Shown piece after piece: positions 1 to 11,929 of a stretch of DNA of 64,000 nucleotides. The DNA comes from Acanthosoma haemorrhoidale. Its lineage: Eukaryota > Arthropoda > Insecta > Hemiptera > Acanthosomatidae. The position numbers were made by a program, and so were the translations under genes. Positions within the stretch are counted from its first letter, which is position 1. Each line of letters opens with the position of its first letter. Where the stretch lies: the NCBI GenBank assembly GCA_930367205.1, contig OV884012.1, forward strand, positions 50,861,239 to 50,925,238, given 5' to 3'. The notes under the pieces were generated by a model, which was not told where the DNA came from, did no database searches, and saw nothing but the letters and a program-made list of their open reading frames with translations.

Positions 1-630
1 TTCTCCACGAATACAAAAGAGCAGAAGCCGCACTACCGATAGTGTGAAGAAGAGGACACAGCTGAACATGCCGATAGAAAGGAACAGCTTGGACGAATCC
101 GATCTGCCGACGTTGGTCAATACGTAAAAGAACTTCAGGGCATTTCTTCTCTTGAACCAGAAATGGAGGGAGCTTCAGGATCTTGGCCACTTCACCATCT
201 CGAGGCGGGCAGTGCAGAAGAGCAGCCGTCATTTCAGCAAGGCTCATGAAGAAAGCATTATTGTACGGGATTGGCGTTGAGGCGTCGTAAATATAGGATA
301 AGTTAGGATTAAGGGTAAATATTAGTTAATCTAGATTTAGGAAAATAAGAGGATGCACTGTAAATAGTTTATAGTTAGTAAGCGTCCCTGTACATAGTCA
401 GTAAATAGAGTTTAAGAAGTTAATATAATTTTAGTTATAATTATAGTTTGTATATAGACTAAAGACGGTTTAACAGAATAAACCAAGGTACGTTGATTCC
501 CCATAAAAGCCCCAATTGGACTGGAATACGCGTCTAGTGACTAGGCTATGAACCCCCCAAACCCTCCTCTCGGGCTCGTGGGGAAGTCCGGTTATGGGAT
601 ATTGATCCCAGTAAGGACAGGTGTCAACAA
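1..630. repeat. possible LTR-retroelement end, decayed
   Basis: The block ends in a GTGTCAACA-type terminus, a common LTR 3' end. It has a TATATAGAC stretch near 453 and an AATAAA signal near 476, in the order expected of a plus-strand LTR. Positions 2-290 read with a single internal stop on the plus strand, and are also open throughout on the minus strand (about 110 codons running off the left edge). I recognise no domain in either reading. The left LTR boundary and any primer-binding site or polypurine tract cannot be placed because the window starts here. A fragment of an unknown host exon on the minus strand is the main alternative. Confidence 0.3.
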
Positions 631-1830
631 ATTTTTCCAATGATCTGGATGCAAACTTTACTGATATATGTGATATATATGACGTTTATAAATATTATCA
701 TTAATCCTACTGATTGACGTATCAACATATACTGTATCCATCACGGCAGTACCGGGGATTGAAATTATAGCGAGTGGAGAGAAGAAGAGTAATGAAATAA
801 AATACGAATTACTTAGTGATTTTTATAATTAATTAAAGTTAATTTAATTTCTAACCGTAATTTTGAATCCTCTTTACTTTTAACTTAAACATTATGTTTT
901 ATAGTGTTTAATTTAACCTTTTGATTATTTCGTTGTATTTACTAGACAAATACTGTTATTGGTTATCGTTGCCCGAAATACTCCAAGTTGTAATAAATAA
1001 GGAAAATCTTTGGCAAGAAAAAAAATTCCTAAACGAACGCTGCCTATCATCTCTTACGTAACTGTTCAATGTAATGGCCATCTGTTCTTATCTTATTTTT
1101 ATAGTGTCAATGATAAAAACATATTTTATCGGCGAAATTTTATTGATTTTAGCTTAGACAGTAACTAGGAGAGAATGCGTTAATGTTCACAATGGTTATA
1201 CTTTTTTTACTAACCAATTTTGGCCAACAACCAACAACGAAATGAGCTCTCACTTTTCTGTGGTGGTTGGTTGTAGGCCAAAATTGGTTACTAAAAAAAT
1301 GAGTGAAAAAATAAAAGTGAGAGCTCTTTTCGTGTTGGTGATGTGCCACATGTGTGTGTGGAGTTTTTATTTATTTATGAATTAGTACAACGTCTGAACC
1401 TCCATACATTATGTGGTTAAAAGCTTTGTCATGCTGTGGGGTAGAGAAGTTGTTTTATTTCATAAGAGTCCTTTTTTTTATAATAAGGGATGGAAGTTCA
1501 AATTCATTCGAACGATTCGAATTTTGTTTTAGCCAGAAAGCTGTGGAAAAATGTCGTTCTTAATTACACAACTACTAACTGAATTGTTTAAACCATTCCG
1601 GTCAGAAAAATAAACCAAATTAGTCATTATTGATGGCCACCATTATTACCCTGATAATGAGATAAACATAGAGGTATAAATATTCACGAGAGAGGGGTAG
1701 ATTTAATCATTATAAAATTTTAAAGGTACGTTTCACAACAAGTAACGCTATTTAATTTTTGCTTAAAATACACCAGAGTTATAAACCTTGTAATCAATAC
1801 AAAAAAACTGTCAATGCATTTTTAGCTTTA
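631..1830. other. AT-rich intergenic DNA
   Basis: Apart from the interleaved inverted repeats at 1,201-1,333 I see no gene, RNA or known element here. Confidence 0.6.
1201..1333. repeat. two interleaved inverted repeats (order a-b-a'-b')
   Basis: Arm a (1,201-1,236) pairs with a' (1,265-1,300); the 26-nt core has two mismatches and the flanking T-run/A-run extends it. Arm b (1,237-1,257) pairs with b' (1,313-1,333) with 20 of 21 matches. Because b lies inside the loop of a/a' and b' lies outside, the two stems cross, as in a pseudoknot. A 66-codon minus-strand frame over this block has no coding character and is a by-product of the repeat. Confidence 0.8.
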
Positions 1831-1844
1831 TTTTTATTTAAGTT

Positions 1845-2195
1845 ATGAAACTTCTTTATTGTGATAAAATTACAATCTGCCTCATTGAGCAATAAGTAAT
1901 TTTGATAAATGTTCTCATTCATACCATATTTACATTTCATTCGCTCGTTCATTCATACAGTATTTACAAACAGCCCAAAGACCTCACAAATCCACGTGGT
2001 TGTCACCTTGGGAATTCCCACACGCTCCTTCGTCAGCCGCGTCACTGGATACGAGCGAGCGAAGGCTGGCCATGAGCGCGAGAGCCACAGACGTGATTGG
2101 AGAAACTGGCCATTGCCAGGATTCCCACTGTCAGGTATTTATAGCAGGTCACAAGGCCACTTCTGCTTTGGTCTCCGAGGAGGATTATAAGGATA
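1845..2195 (-). repeat. dispersed repeat family A, copy 1
   Basis: This is one of six copies of a roughly 350-400 bp element in the window. Read on the minus strand, it has a CTGCTATAAATAC TATA-like box near its 5' end (about 2,135-2,150) and an AATAAAG-like 3' end (about 1,850), so it looks like a self-contained transcription cassette, solo LTR or short retroposon. Shared landmarks are the CCACGTGGTTGTCACC-type segment, GCCGCGTCACTGGATA, and the CATTCGCTCGTTCATTCATACAGTATTTACAAA-type segment (quoted here only as landmarks). The short plus-strand frames at 1,909-2,233 are incidental. Confidence 0.8.
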
Positions 2196-2729
2196 AAGGG
2201 CGCACCACTGTAATCACTGTGGTATGGGATTAGGGTGGTTGGATAGGTTACTATGGAATTTCATGAACTTGTAAAGGATGAGTTGTGAGGGGGTACATTG
2301 CTGACATAATAAGGAGCATTTTCAATTGTTCTCAGAACTTTTGATTGAAAGGATTGGATACGCTTATTGTTCGACTTTTTTGCTGTCCCCATAGCTCTAT
2401 TCCGTACGTATTAACTTAAGTATAAACTTTATAGATTTCTAATTTATTTTCTATTGAGAGATGGGATGTCCTTTGAAGTATACTGTACTTCAGTTTTAAA
2501 TTGCTCAATCGGTCCCGTGGCTGTGGGGGGGAATATGGTTTCCTCTTTGAGGATCTCGGGGCTCAATTAGAGCTGTTCATAAAATGACGTCCTAGCTTTA
2601 TACTCAAGATTCCTAGAGACCGTCAGGTTTCGTAGCACTATTCCGAGTTAAGATACCTATACCTAAGATGCCTTCTCTACAGTTCTATCATGACTGAAAA
2701 GCCTCCTCACCTTTACTACATCCATTGAT

Positions 2730-2930
2730 TCAAATCGGTGATCAAATCCTGCTATACAATATCCTGCCTATACAAAATCTGCTTCCTTTTATCGTCCTTT
2801 CCTTATCCGTGACACAAACATTTGGAGCTATATTCTTATCAATATTCCTCGCTCATTAACTTTCCCAATAGTTAAATCTAGACTTTACCAATTCCTTATC
2901 TACCACCAATCTAACCAATCATAATACGCC
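2730..2930 (+). pseudogene. non-LTR retrotransposon ORF2 C-terminal fragment
   Basis: A stop-free frame ending near 2,929 reads as a typical C-terminal tail of CR1/Rex-type LINE reverse transcriptases. A Phe-Tyr-Arg-Pro-Phe-Leu-Ile-Arg-Asp segment is followed by an Ile-Trp-Ser-Tyr/Ile-Pro segment and a Val-Lys-Ser-Arg-Leu-Tyr-Gln-Phe-Leu segment. This matches the family pattern of 'FF-R-W-N-LP ... FK-L' seen after the RT domain. No RT catalytic motifs remain upstream. Assignment rests on pattern recognition only; a chance open frame is possible. Confidence 0.4.
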
Positions 2931-2969
2931 ATTAAATTCCTTTCTATTTATTTCACAATAATATTTTTT

Positions 2970-4470
2970 TTTATAATCAGTTTAAATACATTCCAGCCAC
3001 CTTTCAACCTCTTTCCCTCTTCTAGTACTTCATATATTTTTGACGCCACTACTCATTTATGTTTCAATTTTATAATTATGGTTCATTATAGATAACACAT
3101 ATGCACATTAGATTCTTTGTTGTTTATTAGATAACATAATTTTAGTCATATATTTGTTTACTTTTTTTTGGCAGTTAGACATTTCGTTACTTTTTGTTAA
3201 TCTTAAGGGACAATGACTCAGATTAAAGTGTATTTTATTTAATTTCAATACTGGATTTTATTTTTTGTCAAACCCGATTATCTGAGGGTATTTTGTGTGT
3301 GGATAATTTGGTGTCCAGTATGCTACCAAAACAGACTAGCGAGCGCGAGGTCGCCACATGCAGCGAGAGTGAGGGTGGAGGCTAAAAGTAAGAAATAAGG
3401 CGACAGATGAAGACGATGGAGATAAGAGAAGGGGAAGAGGGAGAGAGCTATTAAATGAAGCGGGATACCGGGGCAGCAGTCCGCATAATATCCCCATCCA
3501 GTCGGGAATTCCCATCATCGTCCGCGGCCCAGATACCAATTTCTATCAGCGAGTTCTCCGCCGACCATTTGCAGCGCTAATAGTCTCTGCTGATCAATCA
3601 CTAGCCTTCAGGGGCTCCCGTTTCTCACATATCGTGTTTGATCTCTATGCATCGGCTGTGTGCCCATCACTCACGATCTCGTAATTTCATTTCATTCATG
3701 AAAGGATGCCTAGAACTAGACTGACGACGAAAAGACAATTTGACTCCTCAACTGGTTAAATCCAAGGTTCAGTGGCCTTTCCATAAGTTCACATCATTAT
3801 ATTATTTGTTGTTTAGTTTTGTTTATTTACATGTGATAGATGGTAAAGAAATAGAAGCTATAGGTTGAGCTTTTAAACCACTGAATTAATGAATTTCAAT
3901 GTTTACAGGTTATACTTTCATTAGTCCACGTAACCACATAAAGTAATTGTCGGGTCAACTTGTCTGTATTGTTTCTCTTGATTCCAGATGCAATGGTTAC
4001 TCTATTGGAATGGCAGCTTAGTTCGTTATTGATTACATCCTATTCGGGGGATTTACCAGACGACAAATAAATAGTAACGATAATAATTATTATACATTAT
4101 TATTGTAACAAATGTGTTCGAAATGGTTGTCTACAACTGTATTATGCTTCATATCAGTATTTAGCTAGGCGAGGCCTACCTCGATTGTTGGCCATCGTTG
4201 AGGCTAGGTAGCTAGTGAATATATTCCAACCAGTAGCACTTGAGTCAATTCGTTAGTAAAAAGCTTAAGGATAGTCATCCACATTTACTTCCGTGGAAAC
4301 CTTAACTATTTAGTTTAAGGTACAGGAGTGTTTCCACACAAAATAAAATTATTGTGCAATAATTTTATTTTATACTACTTTTATCTTGCCCTATGTGCAT
4401 GTCCTATGATAGTGGTCCTAAAAATGATTCAATCGATCTGAAATTTCCCACAATACATAGAAATGAACTG
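2970..4470. other. intergenic DNA with one GC-rich block
   Basis: Mostly AT-rich. A distinctly more GC-rich block lies at about 3,325-3,680 with no recognisable ORF. A near-perfect palindrome (two 14-nt arms, 2-nt loop) sits at 4,341-4,370. I see no supported gene. Confidence 0.5.
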
Positions 4471-4479
4471 ATTATTTCT

Positions 4480-4950
4480 GTTAGAGCGGTGCGCAATTGA
4501 ACAGTGTCACTGGCAATGAAGTAGCTGACCGTCTTGCCAGAGATTCCAGCTCACTAAATCAGGATAATATAAGATTCTATTTTAATGAAGCTAGAACTCT
4601 TTTCTCTATATACGAGAAAATATGAGGAAGAAAACTTGGAACAGGGTGAGGAGGACCACTACTTCAGAATAACCAGGAATGTACTAGGCCTCCTCTCAAG
4701 ATTGTGTGCTAGACACTGCCACCTAATGCCATCTCTTCAGGAAGTTTGGGATTGGCAGGATGATGAATGTGGTGAAGCGCAGAACGCAGTCCTCTACATA
4801 CTACTGGACTGGAGGAGCTTAGATATCTCATAAGCCCATAAGCCACCACTCAGGAAGCAAAACCCAACCAAAAGAATAGGGTATAGGGTAGGGAACCTCT
4901 GACGGGCAGCAGCATCTTGGCCTGAAGAAAAAGAAAAAAATGATTAGTTG
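4480..4950 (+). pseudogene. non-LTR retrotransposon RNase H and C-terminal tail, decayed
   Basis: Near 4,500-4,560 the sequence reads Ser-Val-Thr-Gly-Asn-Glu-Val-Ala-Asp-Arg-Leu-Ala-Arg, the last conserved RNase H block (HxGxxGNExADxLA) of Jockey, R1 and LOA-type elements, with the upstream His-Ser-Gly part degraded. The frame at 4,585-4,833 continues with an Arg-His-Cys-His-Leu segment and a Cys-Gly-Glu stretch, resembling the GHC(R/H)L...C..CGE tail of such elements. The zinc-binding tail is shortened and the frame is broken by stops. It is a dead fragment on the plus strand. Confidence 0.6.
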
Positions 4951-5950
4951 CTGATTAATATACATAAACAAGAATCAATGAAAAAAAAAAATGTGAAAAA
5001 AGTTGGTCCTGCTTTATTAACTTTTAAGATTTTCGAGGTCACATATTTTCAAGATTTAAACTCCTGATTTTATCCCTGGGTCAAATACTCATAAACTCAT
5101 ATGGTTAATATTTCTACTACTTACATTTTTTTTTCCTTAAAGAGGAGACTACAGTTTACCAGATAGGTTAGTAAATGAAGTAAAGTAAATTAAAAAAAAT
5201 CCACTACACTGCTTAACAACAAACGTGGCTCACTTAGAAAGAATCAAATATTTGCTTCCTAATAGAATTATTTCACCTTTCAATTCTTGATATTAATTAA
5301 TATTGAAAATTTTCTCTGATAAGGGGCTATAAATGTGAAGGAATCACCAATAAATATAGAATAAAATACAGACATTTCTATTTTGATTTCTTGAGTAACC
5401 GATCTCTAAACATTTAGAAATGTTTTGACGGTGGAATAGGTAGCCCGTGTTGTTGTTTGAGTGGAAGGCATTCTAGAAGAAACATCGTAGTTCTGTGTTC
5501 GTCGTCGAAGAAATTCCACCCCCTACCAAACTCCCCCAGTGACTTTGGTCACTTCCAAACTTTGGTGAAAAACCCACCTATTTGGTGTATAAAGAGATAA
5601 TCATGACACATCTAAAAACAACACATTGCTCCATTCGTTTTCAGGCCACATAAGGTGTTCACAAGCAAATTCCAAACGAGCTCTACGATGTTCTTTGTTC
5701 AACAATGTCCCTGATGCTGGTCTCTGATGGTTTAGAAGTCAGTTCAGCAAGTCTTTCAAACACAAGGAATCAAAATAGAAATTTCTGTTGGGGTTTTCTT
5801 TTACATGTGTGGGCTCTTAATGCCGAGAGAGACCCCGGTGGCGTTGAAGAGGGAAAGATTAGTGTGAATTTCGTTGTTCATCTGTTGACAGTTACTCACC
5901 AAAGTTTCAGCCATTTTGGACGCGCAGTTGTTGTGTAACAGTCGTTTGAG
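4951..5950. other. intergenic DNA
   Basis: AT-rich with no supported gene. The 5' flank of the mariner copy (probably from about 5,860) lies at its right end, but I could not find a 5' terminal inverted repeat. Confidence 0.5.
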
Positions 5951-5971
5951 TGAGTCGATGTGAGTGTTTTT

Positions 5972-7027
5972 ATGAAAATGGACAAAATCGAGTATCGAGT
6001 TGTCATTAAATATTTGTTTTTGAAAGGCAATACGCCTACGCAAATCAAATATAAGTTGGATTCTGTGTATGGGGACTCTGCACCATCATTTACCACAGTG
6101 AAATTTTGGGCAGCTGAATTTAAACGTGGTCGTAAGAGCATGGGAGATGATGAACGTTCGGGACGTCCAAAAACTGCAACTACCGACGAAAACATCGCCA
6201 AAGTTCACCAAATGGTGCTAGACGACCGACGAATTAAAGTGACAGAGATATCAGAGGTCATGAACATGGCAAAAGAACGCGTTTGTCACATATTAAATCT
6301 ACATTTAGAGATGAGAAAGCTGTCCGCGCGTTGGGAGCCACGTTTGCTGACGTTAGACCAAAAACGTGTTTGAATGAACATTTCCAACGCTCTGTTGGCA
6401 CAGTTTAGGCGCAATAAATCTGAGTTTTGGCGCCGATTAATTACTGTGGGTGAAATTTGGATACACCATTATACGCCCGAAACAAAAATACAGTCCAAAC
6501 AGTGGACTTCAAAGGGGGAACCGGCTCCAAAAAAAGCAAAAACTGTTTTTTCGGCTGGGAAAGTGATGGCGACTGTTTTTTGGGATAGTCGTGGAGTTAT
6601 TTTAATTGATTATCTTCAAAAATGAAAAACCATTACAGGATCATTACTTGACAAGGTGAACGCAGAACTTGCGGAAAAACGGCCACATTTGTGTTGCCAT
6701 GGCGAAAATCCATGAATTACGGTTTGAACAGCTTGACCATCCGCCTTACTCACGAGATCTAGCCCCAAGCGACTTCTTTTTGTTCCCTCATCTAAAAATG
6801 TCACTCGGAGGACAGAGATTTTCGTCAAATGAAGAGGTAATCACCGTCGTGAACGATTATTTTGCAGAGAAAAACGCCGAGTACTATTTTGACGGGTTAC
6901 AGAGATGAGAGCATCGCTGGGAGAAGTGTGTAGAGTTACAAGGAGACTATGTTGAAAAACAAAAAAAAATTCTAAAAAAACGTCTTGTATCTTTGTTAGG
7001 TCGGAAACTTTTTAGACCACCCTCGTA
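5972..7027 (+). pseudogene. mariner transposase (irritans-like), inactive copy
   Basis: This is a DDD-type Tc1/mariner transposase gene. The N-terminal helix-turn-helix half starts at the ATG at 5,972 or 5,978 and includes an ERSGRPK linker near 6,154. It ends at an in-frame TGA (6,371-6,373), where related proteins read through. The reading frame then continues at 6,374 with the WIHHYTPE segment and a KVMATVFWD segment. The first catalytic Asp is replaced by Gly (codon 6,449-6,451). The segment holding the second catalytic Asp (HQDNAP block) is deleted near 6,700. The last block, with the third Asp (YSRDLAPSDFFLF), is intact up to 6,908. A 3' terminal inverted repeat is visible at about 6,999-7,027. 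The copy is dead by at least three independent lesions. Confidence 0.95.
6999..7027 (-). repeat. mariner 3' terminal inverted repeat
   Basis: Read on the minus strand, this is the TACGAGGGTGGTCTAAAAAG-type end typical of irritans mariners, with the flanking TA target dinucleotide. Its 5' partner is not recognisable upstream of 5,972. Confidence 0.75.
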
Positions 7028-7039
7028 TATACATATATG

Positions 7040-7560
7040 GGCCCGATACATAATCGCCCATATGTAAAGCGGCAATTGGTATCCTTCCGTCCCGATTCTT
7101 TTAATTTCCACCTCTCCAGTCTGTCTATCAGGGATAACTCTCTGTGGAATGTAACTAAAAAAAGCCTAAAAAATCATCCTGTATCACACCCACTTCGTCG
7201 TGATGGTGGGTCCTGGGCGGCTTCGGATAGGGATAGGTTGGAGCAATTTGCTCTGCATCTTTCCCATACTTTTATACTTCACTTTTCTCATCAAAACCAT
7301 ACTCATAGCACAACTGTTGCCTAGTAGATTTCCTCACTTCACCTAACCCTCTCTCACTTCCACTAAAAGCCGCTAACCCCTCTGAGGTCAAATACATTCT
7401 GAAAAACTTACCTTACCGAAAATCCCCCGGATACGATCTCCTTACTCCTCAAATTCTCAAACAACTCCCTCCTAAAGCAATAATCTTCCTAACCTACATT
7501 GCATTATCCGAAGAACGGACTTTATTTGTTAATGTTTATTTATCTGGAAAAGCTCTGACT
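7040..7560 (+). pseudogene. Jockey-like retrotransposon, endonuclease/RT linker and RT start
   Basis: The frame 7,037-7,324 carries the linker between endonuclease and RT: an Asn-Ser-Leu-Trp-Asn-Val-Thr-Lys-Lys block, then Pro-Leu-Arg-Arg-Asp-Gly-Gly-Ser-Trp, as in Jockey ORF2. After a frameshift near 7,320-7,360 the RT N-terminus follows: ANPSEVKYILKNLPYRKSPG, then Tyr-Asp-Leu-Leu-Thr-Pro-Gln and a Leu-Lys-Gln-Leu-Pro-Pro-Lys-Ala block. The element is cut off at about 7,560, before the catalytic palm motifs. It lies directly behind the mariner copy. Whether mariner inserted into it cannot be settled from this window. Confidence 0.8.
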
Positions 7561-7569
7561 TTCTGTAAT

Positions 7570-10500
7570 TTTAGTTCACACAAGCACTTGCCCATATTTC
7601 GTGTTGCTAATCAGTACGTCAAGATATGTTTAAGATCCTGTCACAAATAATAGAAAACTATTTTATTTATCGATACCGACTGATTAATGGCCCTAATTCA
7701 AGATTTATGGAGGCGACAGTCTTGTCAAATGTCTAGCTTGAGGAGGACACTAAAAAGAGCATAAAACACAGACCGACGTACTCACGTGGAAAACATAAGG
7801 ATTTCCGATTTTGAAGAATTTGAGTAAACTTCTTTATACAAAATTTGTCCCTGTTTCCTTTTTGTAAAAGTGCTTTACCGAAGCTGACCTTGATATGGCA
7901 AGGCTGGCATTGTTATTTTAAAAATATTTTTTCTGTTTGGATACCTCTTATCATTGAAAAGACAGATAAATGGGCCCACTAAAACAATATATTATAAATT
8001 GAATTGAGATACCACTAGAATCCTGACAGTATTACATAAATGTTACCTTGGCATCCTTAATTAAAAGTGACCGTTTCAAAGTCTTATCTGTTAATTATTA
8101 TTTTCAATGATTTAAAAATTTATCAAGTGATTCAAAAAGTCATCGTGGATTGAGTTTCATATTAAAAAAATATCAGACAGTTTTTTTTTCAATTAAGACT
8201 GAAGTTATTGAATTTAGTATTTATGCAACTAACGTTCCCGAAATTTTAAGAAAGACGACTAAATTTGCATTTATAGACCCATATAACGTGGGGTATATAT
8301 ATATACCATATGTTAGAGAGGCTGTTATTGGGAGGGGGGAGGGGTGTTGATGGGCTGTTTGCACGATTTGTTTACTGTTGTCGAAGGAAGTAGAGCGCCA
8401 CGGAAACCCTTTTTGGGAGCCTTTCTAGAGTAAACGGGGGGCTCAAGCAAAGAAGGGGTATTGAGAGTATAGGCACACTATGCACTGCGTCAATAGAAAG
8501 CAATTGAGCAATCTTGGGTTAAATTTAAAAATATAAAGAAAAATTGAAGAATAAAAAAGATAACACTATTTTATACGAATACTGATGTCGGGAGAGAGGG
8601 GGAGGGGCACCTTGAAGCAGTGTTTGATGAGTCTCTCAGTAGGTTGTATGATGAATCTTGTGAAAGTGATCTGACATTGTCGATATATTTCGCAACGTTA
8701 AGAATAAAATGGTCAGAATCTCCTTCATTCTAAAGAATGAGCAAATTCGTGTAATATGTTAAAAAATGATGTGGCAAATATTGTTGTCACTTAAATCATT
8801 AAAACCATTAACCATTAGTCATCTACCGTGCTAATTTTAGGGTTAGAGGTGATTTTCTTTCGTCTGTCTTACTGTCCGAGTTAGTTTTCTGTGATGACAG
8901 ACGTCAAAATAATCAGATCATTATGAAACTTCTGCGGAAACCATGGGTTTCGCAGTGCACAAGCCAAACTGACTGATCAGAATTGAACAGAGCATTATTT
9001 TTATTTATTACGGTATTAGGAGCTAACGTAATCCGGTAGTGTAGTCTACAAAGTACAATATCCACCGATGAACACGCCACTAGTGAACATGACAGTGAAT
9101 TGAGGACTTCGAAAAATGGCGAGCCAGAATTAACGTCAAGAGAACCGCTTCTGATCGAGCGACAATAATTAATGGGATGTGCATATAGAGTACTTATTTG
9201 CGAGCATTTCCCCATCATCCATTCACTGTTGAATCAAAATCACCAGCGATGAAAAATAGCATGCAATATTCCTCATCGCTCTTATACGAAAAGCCTCAAC
9301 AGCTTTCAATTTGATTTAGATAAGCCTTGAATTATGACGTCAATAGGTTCATAATGATGTAGGCTTGAACATTTTAAGTATTATTAATAAAGATGCGATG
9401 TGGGTGTTACCTTAATCGTTACCGTCGAAACCTTATCGATTGTGGGGCCCATTTTATATCAAGATTGCGTTTGATAACCCAACGATATGAATTAAAATAA
9501 TTTTAACTCCATAGAACACAATTGAAGATTACTAATTATTTGGTAATAAATAAAATTCCATTTAATTTAGTACGGTGATTTTTTAATTTTTTAGCTATAG
9601 CCATAGAAAATCATTCGAGGTGTCATTCAAATCGTGTTCACAACTTTAATTCAACCAGTGATTTATATCAACATGATATTTTGGATGGAAGTTCAATTCG
9701 ATACTTGGAAAATAAAAGTAAGAATGATCATTAATCAGTTAATTTCTACATAATAAAAATAATTTATTTCTTTGCATGTTGTCTAGGTTAACAAATTATA
9801 GACCTTGACGTGATGGTTAAGAATATGTTCAATACTTTAGTGGTTTAGCAGAGTATAATAGCAAAAAAAACCATAAAATCGTTAATGACGATTTTTTTCA
9901 TATATATAATAAAAAACAGCTGTTGCCGTGGTTACAAGTTACATTAAGTGTAGGAATCAATGGGGAGTGTTAGATAAACTACTTTTGAATGTGTATGCTA
10001 ATAATAATAATTAAATAAAGTTTATATAAATTCAATAAGTTCAATAAAAAATTAATCAAGAGGGAGTATTTATTAGATCATACAAACCCTTAATTGCAAG
10101 ATACTGCACAATTTTTCTTTGTAATTGATTCGTTCATTCACATCTACACATCACTATGCAATTAGTGAAATTGGTGTTAATGTCCTATAACAGTATGCTG
10201 AAGGCAGATCCCCTGGTTTAAATATTAATTTAACTGATTTATAATTATTTATTTTTAATAATTTAATTTAAAGGAAGTCCCTTATCCATCTCTTCCTTTT
10301 AAACCTCCTAACGTGTTTTTTTTTATAAGCGCTGTCTACGTGTTCTATACGGGAGGACTAGAATATGCTTACAGTTCGTCATTGAGGCCTCGATTTGATG
10401 TGTGATATTTGAGTTTAAGTTCAGCCAATAAATATTTATCTCTATTCAGACCGATAAATATGCATTATTAGACAAATTTAATAAAAGGAAAAAAATACCA

Positions 10501-11925
10501 AGAAAATAATAATTATAGGAGGTATAATAAACAGATTAAATAACTTCTTGGCACTTATTTTGAGTGTGTTGGATAGGTTAGCCAAACCAAAAGAAGACAA
10601 AACCTCAGAAGATAGTAACATACGATAAAAGTATATTTCCTATAAGTTGAGGGATTGGGGAATTCCCAATTTTAAAAGAGCTTATATATTCCTGATGAAC
10701 AAGCGTGCTTGTTAAAATAGCAGCCGAAGTATTTTATTGGGTAGTGTTCAATAAAGTTTTTTCCCAATGAATTTGCTAATACAGCAAGGGTAAAGTATCT
10801 GGTCTAAGTAAGAGAATCAGGTAATATGTGTGTAAGTTTGTTGATGTGGTGGTACAGTAATTTTTTTAGACGGTTATTAGCTTGGTGCAGTAGGTAAGTT
10901 ATCTACAAGTCAGCTGTCTTGTGCCATAAATATACTCCATGTGAAGATCTGATCCTCAGTGTTCAAAGTGATTGGTCTATCGTCTTAAGTTCGATCGAAG
11001 AATAAAAAACCCACACATAATCGGAATTGATTATTCCAGATCAGATAAAAATTAGAAACTTACACACTTTTATAAACAGTTATTGTTTATGAACTGGTCA
11101 ATTTGTTTATTTTCACTTTGGGGTCCTAACAACGGCAGAATAAAAAGGTTGTTAAAAATCCCAATAAGTAGGAGTAATATTATTTATTTTTTTTAATTTT
11201 GTACAATTTATCAATAGCATCATTGAAACGGATACACCACTCTTACTAGGAAAGTTACCAATTAGAGTATTGGAGCCACAGTAGATAATCAAAGTAATAT
11301 TTTAGTAATTATAAAACAGATGATAGTCTAGACAAGATATTATCTGTTGCTGTGCTAGTTTCTTCCCTCAAATCATTTGCCCTTGTAGCAAGGCACTTTC
11401 ATATCCAACGAAAGAGAACTTTGATGAGATCATCAAAGTGATGGCTGCATTTCCTATTGCTATTCGGAGGTGGAACCTCTTTTGCTAAAATGTTTAGCAA
11501 CCTCCGGCAATTGTTTGTTACAAAGATGTGCCAATTAACAAAAACATTTCCATAATCACCTATAGTTAAAGTGAAATTAACCTCTTAGCCAACCGTTGCA
11601 CAAGTTTCCTTTTTTTTTTATTAACTGACGATTCTTCTTAATCACCTCATGGTTAGCTTGTTGACTTCTTTTTTTTTTTGAATATCTGGGGCAGATGTCC
11701 GGTACCCCTAAGTATCTAATTTCTAGGGGGTCGAGAATAACTCATTCTTGTGATAATAAATAAGGACCAACTTGGATATAAAAGTCGCAAAACCAGTTTA
11801 GAAAATATAAATTAAAGCCATGAGCTAGCACCTATTACACTAGTTCTTCAATGGCAAGTACGATGACAATCTCATGAGGTGTTGAATATTGGATTTATTT
11901 CTATTATTAATTGGAAATAATGAAT
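7570..11925. other. long AT-rich intergenic stretch
   Basis: I see no supported gene, RNA or intact element in this stretch. The longest open frame (minus strand, 8,913-9,218, 101 codons) shows no domain and no splice context that I can defend. Confidence 0.55.
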
Positions 11926-11929
11926 AACC

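Noticed and set aside
1909..2233. Plus-strand frames of 77-93 codons
   Set aside because: They lie in repeat family A, and the frames are not conserved between copies.
8913..9218. 101-codon minus-strand frame
   Set aside because: It has no homology that I recognise and a composition consistent with chance.
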